DNA of 64,000 nucleotides, taken from NCBI RefSeq assembly GCF_003703975.1, contig NZ_QTJY01000003.1, positions 62,001 through 126,000 of the forward strand, in the 5' to 3' direction. Source of the DNA: Larkinella soli (lineage in GTDB: Bacteria; Bacteroidota; Bacteroidia; Cytophagales; Spirosomataceae). The notes beneath the pieces were generated by a model, which was given only the letters and a program-made list of their open reading frames with translations, searched no databases and had not been told where the DNA came from. Shown piece after piece: positions 58,410 to 64,000 of the stretch. Position 1 is the first letter of the stretch, and every line of letters starts with the position of its first letter. Both the position numbers and the translations under genes were made by a program.

Positions 58410-58720
58410 CGTTGTATGGCGATGATGCGCAGCACGCGCTGGGTTTCATCCAGAGGCAGCGGCGGCCCTTGCAGCGTCCAGGCGCTGCCGCCGTAGCTTA
58501 AGGTATCCCCCGCCCGTAGCTCGGGCACGTTCTGGTTCCAGAAGTCGAAGACCAGCACCATCCCGAAGCCTTGTTGCAGGTTTTCCAACGTCATCGTCGG
58601 TTTGGCGAATTTGACGCTGCCCGAGGTGGTGAAGATGTCTTCGGCCTCCCCCTGGGTGCTGCCCCCGGCCCCGTCGTCGATCACTACGGCCCGGCTGATG
58701 GTGATTTTCGCGCGGATCAT
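58406..58720 (-). CDS. Head-tail adaptor (head closure) protein
   Basis: The 104-residue protein is beta-rich: IRAKITISRAVVIDDGAGGSTQGE, NLQQGFGMVLVFDFWNQNVPEL, then GDTLSYGGSAWTLQ. The pattern fits the phage head-tail joining (gp16/SPP1-type) adaptor. It is located between the gp6-like connector and the gp10-like protein, the standard position. Confidence 0.85.
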   Translation of the reverse strand: MIRAKITISRAVVIDDGAGGSTQGEAEDIFTTSGSVKFAKPTMTLENLQQGFGMVLVFDFWNQNVPELRAGDTLSYGGSAWTLQGPPLPLDETQRVLRIIAIQR

Positions 58721-59286
58721 GAGAACCGTTTCAGATGCGCCACCAGCTGCCGCCAGTTGCCCGTCAGTTTACGCGGAGGCTGAAAGCCCGTCGTCTGGCT
58801 GTACAAATCGGCCGCGCAGACGATCACCGCCCGCCGGATTTCCTCCGGCAAGGGGTAGGCCGCATCGTCGGCCGTGCTGAAGCCCGCCGTGTATTCCACC
58901 GTCACCCCATCGGTAAAGCGTCCCCGCAGGTACGGGTAGCCGCCTGATGTCAGCACGCCCGGCGTCGTGTCGGTCACCGTGGACGTGCCGGCCACGTAGG
59001 TTACGGTGGGGGCGGGCGAGGCGTGGACCGGCCCGTAAGGCAGGCGTGTCACCCCGCTCATCGATGACCAGGTGGCTGTGCGCTCGGAGACCGTCAGCGA
59101 CAGACCGAGAAACCCTTCGACCATCCCCACGGCAGGCAGAATCTGCGCCTCCAGCAGAGCGGTCGTCTCGACGCTTACGTTGTCCATCTCCAGTTGCTGG
59201 GCCACCTCGTCGGCCGACACGGGGAAGTCCTCGGTGCGGTTCAGCAGGGCGGTGTCAACGGGCGATATGGACAGCGTCGGCGTCAT
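58717..59286 (-). CDS. Head-tail connector, gp6-like
   Basis: The 189-residue protein has the HK97 gp6-type helical pattern, LEMDNVSVETTALLEAQILPAVGMVEGFLG, with a central beta insertion and a helix near EEIRRAVIVCAADLYSQTTG. These proteins form a ring under the portal. It is next in order after the 76-residue gene and overlaps the adaptor gene by 4 bp. Confidence 0.85.
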   Translation of the reverse strand: MTPTLSISPVDTALLNRTEDFPVSADEVAQQLEMDNVSVETTALLEAQILPAVGMVEGFLGLSLTVSERTATWSSMSGVTRLPYGPVHASPAPTVTYVAGTSTVTDTTPGVLTSGGYPYLRGRFTDGVTVEYTAGFSTADDAAYPLPEEIRRAVIVCAADLYSQTTGFQPPRKLTGNWRQLVAHLKRFS

Positions 59287-59288
59287 GG

Positions 59289-59519
59289 TCAGGCTTCTTT
59301 GGTCTTGCGCTCGTCGGCGGCTTTGTCCTCTTTGGTGGTCTTTTTGGCGGCCGTCTTCTCTTCTTTCTCTTCGATGTATTCGGCCCGCCCCTTGTCGACC
59401 AGGGCTTTTGCCACGTCGGGATCGACCGACACCTGATTGCCCACCTTCTTGCCATAGGCAGCGGCGGTCGACTCGGCGGTCAGTCTGATCTTGACGCGGG
59501 GGTTGTCGTTCTTAGCCAT
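59289..59519 (-). CDS. Small basic/acidic tail-end protein, head operon
   Basis: The 76-residue protein has an N-terminal strand (RVKIRLTAESTAAAYGKKVGN), a helix (DPDVAKALVDKGRAEYIEE) and a Lys/Glu-rich low-complexity tail. I do not recognise a family with certainty; small proteins of this type often lie after the major capsid gene. It has a 1-bp gap to the upstream gene and a 2-bp gap to the connector gene. Confidence 0.65.
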   Translation of the reverse strand: MAKNDNPRVKIRLTAESTAAAYGKKVGNQVSVDPDVAKALVDKGRAEYIEEKEEKTAAKKTTKEDKAADERKTKEA

Positions 59520-59520
59520 G

Positions 59521-59880
59521 TCAGTAGCTGTTGGCGATGAGGTACGTTACCTTCTGGGCCGCTGTCGGGCTGGCCGTGCCGTTGCCTGCCCCCACGACCC
59601 GGACGCTGCCGATGCCGGAGGTGAACACCAGCCGCCCGCCCTTGTCGTAGGCCCGCACCCGGGCGCCCGTGGTGGTGCCGTGAACCACTACGTGTAGATC
59701 ACCGCGCCGGTAGGTGATGATCACCGGCAGGGTCGCCGTCGTATCCTCCAGCACGATAGTACCAGAGGTGGAGGTAGCCGCCGTGATTTTGGTGACCTTG
59801 CCCAGCACCGGGCTTTGGGCCTGCGTGCGGAAGGAGAGGGCCAGAAAGGCGATACCGAACAGTAACAGTGCTTTTTTCAT
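59521..59880 (-). CDS. Secreted protein in the head operon
   Basis: The 119-residue protein starts with a clear signal peptide (LLFGIAFLALSFRTQAQ, cleaved A-Q). The rest is beta-rich (GKVTKITAATSTSGTIVLEDTTA, VIITYRRGDLHVVVHGT). No family recognised. A signal peptide is not expected in a capsid operon, so it is probably a moron that modifies the host cell envelope, or a decoration-like protein with a pseudo-signal. It lies between the major capsid and a small connector-side gene. Confidence 0.75.
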   Translation of the reverse strand: MKKALLLFGIAFLALSFRTQAQSPVLGKVTKITAATSTSGTIVLEDTTATLPVIITYRRGDLHVVVHGTTTGARVRAYDKGGRLVFTSGIGSVRVVGAGNGTASPTAAQKVTYLIANSY

Positions 59881-59929
59881 GTCCGTGAAAGGAAAGTGTG
59901 GGGAGAGGTCGGCCCCCTCCCCCGGTGAG

Positions 59930-61189
59930 TTACGCGGTCAGTGCGGCGATGGCGTCATCGAACGACCCTTTCACGATGGCCTGCGGCCGGTAGATCGGGA
60001 AGGCCAGACGCTCTTCGATCACGCAGGTCACCATGTTCTTGATGACGTTGTCGCGGTCCTGATCGAACAGGCGAACCTGAGCGGCCATGCGGTCGAGAAC
60101 CTGCATCCACTTCGTGTCCAGCACGTAGAAGTCGTCGTCGTTGACGTTGTTGTTCTGGATGATGATGGTGCCGTCGACGGTGATCTGGTCGGTGCCCGGG
60201 TAGACCGGGAAGATGTAGTGGCCGTCGGAGCCTTTGGCAAGGCGCATCTTGGCGTAGTCTTCCGGCGAGACCAGAATGTAGTTGGGCAGCAGGTTCAGCT
60301 TGCGCAGCTGCTTCTTGGCGGCCACCAGCACGTCGAAATTGTTGGCCGAGGCGACCGTCAGCGCACCGGCCGCGAAGGCCGTCGCCACCGTGTCGATGCC
60401 CGTCAGGTTCTGGCCGTTGCCGTCACCGTAGAGCAGCTGGTCGTCTTCGACGTTGCGCAGCTCTTCCAGCCCCCGCATCGTCAGGTAGCTCATCAGGTAC
60501 GGGATGTCGTCCATCATCTCTTCCGGCAGGCGGAAGTACCCGGCGATCTTGCGCACCGGGGCGTCGTACATCTGAAGGTCCCAGTCGATCTGCGGCTTTG
60601 TGCCCCCGGCGGCTACCGTCGTGAAGGCACCCTCACCGCCGGTTTCCCGGGCGAAGCGAACGGTGTCTTTGGTCGTCTGCCCCTGCGGGAAGATGGGCCG
60701 GATGTGCGACTCCTGAAGCGGGTTGATGATGCCCGGGCGCACGTCGTAGCCGATGAAGTACGAGCCGGTCAGGTTGGAGGCCGACAGGTCACCCACGGCT
60801 TTCAGGTCGAACTCGATGGGCTGCTTGCTGCGGTTGTTCTTGACGCGCTCGGCGATGGTCATACCGCCTTCGCCTTTCTCGTAGAACAGCTCGTGCAGGT
60901 GCTTGATGAAGGACTTGGGCCTGCCGTTGTCCTCGCTGGCCGGAGCCTTCGACCGCTGAAGTTCGGCGAACTTTTTCTCGGCGGCTTCGGTGTATTCCTG
61001 GTGCTTCTGGGCGAGGTTCTTGATCTCGCTCTTCAGCTCTTCGTCGGTCTTGCCTTTGTCGGCCACCTGCGCCTCGGCGGCCTTGAGCCGGTGATCCAGG
61101 GCACTGGTAATTTCCTTCACCTGCTTGGTGATGTCTTCTTTAGCGGTGTCGAGGGCTTTCTCGATGACCACCATGCTCTCGTCTGCCAT
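59930..61189 (-). CDS. Major capsid protein, HK97 fold
   Basis: The 419-residue protein has an N-terminal delta domain, helical and charged (about 1-90, KEITSALDHRLKAAEAQVADKGK), then the HK97-type shell with AEFELREMVDDIPY-type P-loop: FRLPEEMMDDIPYLMSYLTMRG, then LLYGDGNGQNLTGIDT (glycine-rich), and the C-terminal VTCVIEERLAFPIYRPQAIV. It builds the icosahedral head. It lies 2 bp from the prohead protease gene. Confidence 0.95.
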   Translation of the reverse strand: MADESMVVIEKALDTAKEDITKQVKEITSALDHRLKAAEAQVADKGKTDEELKSEIKNLAQKHQEYTEAAEKKFAELQRSKAPASEDNGRPKSFIKHLHELFYEKGEGGMTIAERVKNNRSKQPIEFDLKAVGDLSASNLTGSYFIGYDVRPGIINPLQESHIRPIFPQGQTTKDTVRFARETGGEGAFTTVAAGGTKPQIDWDLQMYDAPVRKIAGYFRLPEEMMDDIPYLMSYLTMRGLEELRNVEDDQLLYGDGNGQNLTGIDTVATAFAAGALTVASANNFDVLVAAKKQLRKLNLLPNYILVSPEDYAKMRLAKGSDGHYIFPVYPGTDQITVDGTIIIQNNNVNDDDFYVLDTKWMQVLDRMAAQVRLFDQDRDNVIKNMVTCVIEERLAFPIYRPQAIVKGSFDDAIAALTA

Positions 61190-61191
61190 TG

Positions 61192-61890
61192 TCAGTTGCG
61201 GAGATTGATCGTGAAACGGTTTTTGATGGCGTCGGCGATCTGCTGGACATCCGGCTGAGTGGGCGTTTCCGGCTCAGTGGTTTTGCTCTTGAGGTATTGG
61301 CCGATTTGGTTGTATTTGGCTTGAATTAATTCGTAGGTGGCATCCTGCCAGTGGCCCGTATGGAGCATCTTTTCGAGCGCTTCCATCATCTCCAGCACGT
61401 CGGCGTGGGATTTCAGGCCCGTCAGGGGGGTGTTGGGGTTGGCTCCGTAGAAGGTGAGCGTGGAGCCTTCAAACAGCTGCGCTTCGGCCAGTTCGTTGCC
61501 CCGGGTGGTCTTCTGCTCCTTGATGGTGCGGTAGCCGATGGAATGCTCGAATTTGTAGCCGCTGTCGAATCCGGCGATGATCAGTTCGGCGTTGGGGATG
61601 AACTGCCCCTGCCGGTTCTTGATGAGCTGGGATTCGTAGCCGAGGCCGGTGGTATCTTCCTGTAGGGATTGAAAGACGCCGACGGGCTGCGTGGTGTTGT
61701 GGTTCAGCAGGTGCTTGATGCGTCCGGTGCCGACCGGCCCGTTTTCGGCGACGGTCTTGACGAAGGTTTTGCCCTTGACCGTGTAATCGCCGTCGCTATC
61801 CACCAAATCCCAATAGGAAAGGTAGCCGGTGATGACGCCTTTGACGGCATCGACATCGGTTACACTAATGTTGAGGTCTTTGAATTTCAC
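61192..61890 (-). CDS. HK97-family prohead protease
   Basis: The 232-residue protein has the protease core: HLLNHNTTQPVGVFQSLQED with His60/His64 and FEHSIGYRTI with His116-Ser117, then the ELAEAQLFEGSTLTFYGANPNTP block. It cleaves scaffold and capsid protein during maturation. A 50-residue C-terminal tail may act as a scaffold. The start is a GTG at 61890. A perfect palindrome lies 15 bp before it. Confidence 0.93.
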   Translation of the reverse strand: MKFKDLNISVTDVDAVKGVITGYLSYWDLVDSDGDYTVKGKTFVKTVAENGPVGTGRIKHLLNHNTTQPVGVFQSLQEDTTGLGYESQLIKNRQGQFIPNAELIIAGFDSGYKFEHSIGYRTIKEQKTTRGNELAEAQLFEGSTLTFYGANPNTPLTGLKSHADVLEMMEALEKMLHTGHWQDATYELIQAKYNQIGQYLKSKTTEPETPTQPDVQQIADAIKNRFTINLRN

Positions 61891-62025
61891 CGGCGGAAAC
61901 GTTAGCTAACAGTTGTGTTAGCGAAGTTCCCTATACGTGCGCGATGAATCCGGGTAGATTTTACCCGACTATTGAGTAGTTTTTACCTGATTTTTAGTAT
62001 ATTAGGAGTATAAACGAAGCCGATT
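61891..62025. promoter_or_regulatory. Divergent phage region with two operator-like elements
   Basis: GCTAACA-GTTG-TGTTAGC (61905-61922) is a perfect 7-bp-arm palindrome. GTAGATTTTACCCGA (61954-61968) and GTAGTTTTTACCTGA (61976-61990) are direct repeats with a 22-bp period, and the first also forms GGGTA-N5-TACCC. It separates the protease gene from a plus-strand gene pair and is AT-rich. Confidence 0.6.
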
Positions 62026-62358
62026 ATGTCACTTCTCCACCTGCCTGTCCCTGACATGGAGGCACTACGCGAGGCTGAAAAGCAGAGAATTAAGTTCCTG
62101 AAGATGGTAGGTTACCCCGAACGGATTAGCCACTGGCTCAAAGATGTGACTGCCTATCAGCGAATGGAGTACGATTATCTTATGGATTGCGAGTCGCTGG
62201 CCTTGTTCGTTGAACTACGCTTTGCAGGGAAGAAGCCGAAAGGGTTCCGCGATGCGGACGACGCTCGGTTCTCTTTCGGTCGGTTGCCGGATAGAGTGCG
62301 TAAGTTTAGGGTCTACTCGGACAAGGTACGGCTTTTGGATAGCTACGAAGATTGGTAA
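62026..62358 (+). CDS. Hypothetical plus-strand phage protein
   Basis: The 110-residue protein starts MSLLHLPVPDMEALREAEKQR and is helical and basic (RIKFLKMVGYPERISHWLKD, DDARFSFGRLPDRVRKFRVYSDK). I do not recognise a family. The start has an AGGAG-like sequence 14 bp upstream (ATTAGGAGTATAAAC). It is opposite to the late operon, so it is probably expressed from its own promoter with the next gene. Confidence 0.65.
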   Translation: MSLLHLPVPDMEALREAEKQRIKFLKMVGYPERISHWLKDVTAYQRMEYDYLMDCESLALFVELRFAGKKPKGFRDADDARFSFGRLPDRVRKFRVYSDKVRLLDSYEDW

Positions 62359-62359
62359 C

Positions 62360-62683
62360 ATGGGAAGAAGTAACCTGCCTGCCACCTCATCAGGCTTTAA
62401 CGCCGACGATCAGGAGATCATCGACCTGGTTACGCCACTGATGCAATACATGGTGGACATTAACGACACGTACATGCGTTTTCGGTTTCCGCGTGGGGTA
62501 CTGTCTCACGAAATCAGAATCAGGCAATTAACCCGGCTCTTTAAGGAGATTACTATTGATCTTGACGACTACAGGTACGGGGGTGGGCTAAATCCGGGGG
62601 ATGCCGCCACCTACACGTTTTACTTTCGTTCCCGCACTACTTTGCCCGGGCCGCCGCCAGCGTCCGGGTTGCTCCCTGCTTGA
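62360..62683 (+). CDS. Hypothetical plus-strand phage protein
   Basis: The 107-residue protein starts MGRSNLPATSSGFNADDQEI. It has a helix (LVTPLMQYMVDINDTYMRFRFP), then LTRLFKEITIDLDDYRYGGG and a proline-rich tail. I do not recognise a family. It begins 1 bp after the stop of the upstream gene. Its end overlaps by 47 bp the end of the minus-strand gene at 62637. Confidence 0.65.
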   Translation: MGRSNLPATSSGFNADDQEIIDLVTPLMQYMVDINDTYMRFRFPRGVLSHEIRIRQLTRLFKEITIDLDDYRYGGGLNPGDAATYTFYFRSRTTLPGPPPASGLLPA

Positions 62684-62876
62684 CCGGAGAATTGGCGTTA
62701 TACCGCTTGATGAAGGCGTCGAACTTGACGGACAGGTAAAACCCATACCGCACGAAAAAAAGCTCCTGAGCAGCCTCAAAAGCGTCTTCCCGGCTGGCTT
62801 TGTGAATCTCCCGCTTGCACTTCTCGTAGAGCGTCACGAAAGCGTCGTAATCCGTCGGTCGTTTGTTTTGCGTCAT
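62637..62876 (-). CDS. Hypothetical small phage protein
   Basis: The 79-residue protein starts MTQNKRPTDYDAFVTLYEKCKR. It is helical with an Ala-rich C-terminal stretch (ASREDAFEAAQELFF, GATRTLAAARAK). I do not recognise a family. It is 3 bp downstream of the next gene and both begin ACCTATGACGCAAA, so they share a start context. Confidence 0.6.
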   Translation of the reverse strand: MTQNKRPTDYDAFVTLYEKCKREIHKASREDAFEAAQELFFVRYGFYLSVKFDAFIKRYNANSPVKQGATRTLAAARAK

Positions 62877-62879
62877 AGG

Positions 62880-63119
62880 TTACAAGTCGAATTTGTCCCC
62901 GAGTCTGGCCCGGATGATGATGTACTCCGTCTGGGCGTCCGAACCTGGACTCATGTGCAGTATCTTTTCGCCTAATTCGTCGTAGAGGTCACGGGCCTCG
63001 TCGAGGGTCATGTCTGCCCGGCTGGTCTGAATGTCCAATAACAGAAGATCCAAAGCCGTACAGGTGTCCTGAATCCTTTTTCTGAGCCGCCAAACGGCGT
63101 TCGGGTCAATTTGCGTCAT
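62880..63119 (-). CDS. Hypothetical small phage protein
   Basis: The 79-residue protein, started at MTQIDPNAVWRLRKRIQD, is helical and acidic (LLLLDIQTSRADMTLDEARDLYDELGEKI). I do not recognise a family. The frame is open further upstream, but only this ATG lies after the stop of the next gene. It overlaps the small membrane protein gene by 4 bp. Confidence 0.6.
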   Translation of the reverse strand: MTQIDPNAVWRLRKRIQDTCTALDLLLLDIQTSRADMTLDEARDLYDELGEKILHMSPGSDAQTEYIIIRARLGDKFDL

Positions 63120-63286
63120 AGGTGGTTCAGAATGTTTTTCACAGCATACATGAGAATGCCTAAGCCTAACGTAAAGGTCAATGACCCAAAGGCCAGAGCC
63201 AGCATTCCGTAAGTGCCGGGGCCGACTTTGACGACACGCATAGGCGGACGCGGTGGGGCAGGTTTGGGAGTCTCTAAATTGTTCAT
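63116..63286 (-). CDS. Small single-pass membrane protein
   Basis: The 56-residue protein, started at MNNLETPKPAPPRPPMRVVK, has a proline-rich N-terminal stretch and one hydrophobic segment (TYGMLALAFGSLTFTLGLGILMYAV). I do not recognise a family. Its ATG overlaps the stop codon of the upstream gene (ATGA). Confidence 0.6.
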   Translation of the reverse strand: MNNLETPKPAPPRPPMRVVKVGPGTYGMLALAFGSLTFTLGLGILMYAVKNILNHL

Positions 63287-63510
63287 TTTCGCATCCAGTT
63301 TGGGCATGGATTTGCCCGGTAGTACTTACCATCCTTGCCGAAATCCCAAACGCTACTGGTTTCTCGCATTAGTGGCAGGACTTCCTTTTCCCGAATCAGA
63401 GCCTGTTTGGCTTTTCGGCGGTAAGAACGATTAGCGAACCGTTTACAGTCCTTTTCGCTGTCGCAGGTCGTAATCGCGATGTAAGGTTTTTTCTTTCTGC
63501 TTCTGCTCAT
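63283..63510 (-). CDS. Small basic cysteine-containing phage protein
   Basis: The 75-residue protein, started at MSRSRKKKPYIAITTCDSEKD, is highly basic with two close cysteines (CDSEKDCKRFANRSYRRKAKQA) and a third at the end (PCPNWMRK). A nucleic-acid-binding role is possible. I do not recognise a family. It is 1 bp after the upstream gene. Confidence 0.6.
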   Translation of the reverse strand: MSRSRKKKPYIAITTCDSEKDCKRFANRSYRRKAKQALIREKEVLPLMRETSSVWDFGKDGKYYRANPCPNWMRK

Positions 63511-63511
63511 G

Positions 63512-63730
63512 TCAGTAAGAATGCTCGAAGTCGATTTTCGTGAGTTCGTCCCGTTCGTTGAAGTGGAAGGTGATAATCGAGTATTCAGGCCCGCCAAAGG
63601 TCAACCAAGACAGTTCTTCGTGGCTACCCTCCAGCCGAATGCGGTTTAGAAGTTCCATGTATTCGTAGTCCAGTTCGGCGTCGTATAGCGCCCCGCGAAT
63701 CTGGTCTAACTTGGTTGGGAAGGTGTTCAT
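63512..63730 (-). CDS. Hypothetical small phage protein
   Basis: The 72-residue protein starts MNTFPTKLDQIRGALYDAELD. It is helix-then-strand (YEYMELLNRIRLEGSHEEL, SIITFHFNERDELTKIDFEH). I do not recognise a family. It overlaps the MuF-like gene by 4 bp, so it is translated from the same transcript. Confidence 0.6.
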   Translation of the reverse strand: MNTFPTKLDQIRGALYDAELDYEYMELLNRIRLEGSHEELSWLTFGGPEYSIITFHFNERDELTKIDFEHSY

Positions 63731-64000
63731 ACCGTTTCTTCGCTTAGTTCCTGCATCAACTCCCCGGCCGCCAGCCGCTGCGGGATGTCGGGTTTAGGGG
63801 CCAGCACCGGCAGCCCGTTCCGCATCTTGGGTACATACGAAACGGCACATCGACACGAGACCACATTAGCCGCCCCTCCCGCCGGGTCGCCGGGGTATTT
63901 CATCTTCCGCCCTCCGACCACAAACAGCGCATCCTTCGGAATCGGAGGCTTGCCGAGCATGGCCCGGTGGGCGGGGCGGGTTCTCGAATCCCCCGTGGCA
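63727..64000 (-). CDS. MuF-like minor head protein, 5' part outside the window
   Basis: The visible C-terminal part reads TGDSRTRPAHRAMLGKPPIP, then GGRKMKYPGDPAGGAANVVSCRCAVSYVP. This is the conserved C-terminal block of Mu F-like head morphogenesis proteins: the DSRTRxxH motif and the cysteine pair CRC. It continues past the right edge. Upstream genes in the prophage should be portal and terminase. Confidence 0.9.
   Translation of the reverse strand, partial: ATGDSRTRPAHRAMLGKPPIPKDALFVVGGRKMKYPGDPAGGAANVVSCRCAVSYVPKMRNGLPVLAPKPDIPQRLAAGELMQELSEETV

Larger units (their letters stand above)
29964..64000. mobile_element. HK97-like siphophage prophage, right end outside the window
   Basis: The region begins with a tyrosine integrase, followed by small plus-strand early genes, then a minus-strand late operon with HK97-type prohead protease, major capsid, head-tail proteins, tail tube, tape measure, tail tip, fibres, membrane proteins and endolysin. 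All structural genes are intact, so it may be functional. The left end is between the DUF2911 gene and the integrase; the right end, portal and terminase are not seen. Confidence 0.9.

Noticed and set aside
1-64000. CRISPR arrays, tRNA, rRNA and complete insertion sequences
   Set aside because: I saw no regular spacer arrays, no cloverleaf with intact conserved loops and no transposase gene. A covariance search could still find a small RNA.

Overview
The window looks like a high-GC member of the Bacteroidota, order Cytophagales (Spirosoma-like relatives are likely, but I do not name a genus). The evidence is the gene content: LytS-type kinases with LytTR regulators, permease-prefix FtsX proteins with a PadR regulator, a carboxypeptidase-regulatory/TonB receptor, DUF4468, DUF2911 and DUF4386 proteins, and signal peptides ending in A-Q. 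Several start regions also carry promoter elements of the Bacteroidota type (TAnnTTTG, usually followed by TA).

Host part, 1 to about 29.6 kb. A LytTR response regulator is cut by the left edge. A compact minus-strand operon encodes TolC, adaptor, FtsX permease, ATPase and a LytS-type kinase (7107 to 1732). Then come a lipoprotein-like gene, an aminotransferase with prephenate dehydrogenase, a LytS/LytTR pair (10344-12185), a PadR regulator with two large ATPase-less permeases (17789 to 12189), a TonB-dependent receptor, an ArsR/SRPBCC/reductase/hydrolase cluster, a Nudix hydrolase, an SDR, a Crp-like regulator, and a short plus-strand run ending in a GNAT acetyltransferase. A GC-rich inverted repeat exactly fills the gap between two convergent genes at 21.5 kb, and a diverged relative lies inside the end of the Nudix gene.

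Prophage part, about 29.9 kb to beyond the right edge. A tyrosine integrase and a block of small plus-strand early genes (30.0-35.5 kb) face a long minus-strand late operon, read from right to left: MuF-like head protein (cut by the edge), small proteins, prohead protease, HK97-type major capsid protein, connector and adaptor proteins, tail terminator, tail tube, a gpG/gpGT pair with a -1 frameshift site, tape measure, tail tip, adhesin-like and beta-helix tail proteins, a patatin phospholipase, membrane proteins and an N-acetylmuramidase. This is the gene order of an HK97-like siphophage. Portal, terminase, replication and repressor genes are not in view and should lie to the right. Extra genes (morons) interrupt the late operon: hicA/hicB, a secreted DUF4468 protein, a stand-alone LytTR regulator and three other plus-strand genes. 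They look more AT-rich than the structural genes.

The most interesting pattern joins the two parts. Direct repeats of the form ACA(A/G)TTCAC with a 21-bp period, the geometry of LytTR-family binding sites, lie upstream of the host LytS/LytTR operon and of the TonB receptor. A related pair lies just upstream of a near-canonical promoter for the prophage DUF4468 gene, whose neighbour is the phage-borne LytTR protein. This suggests a lysogen-expressed regulatory circuit that uses the host's LytTR site type.
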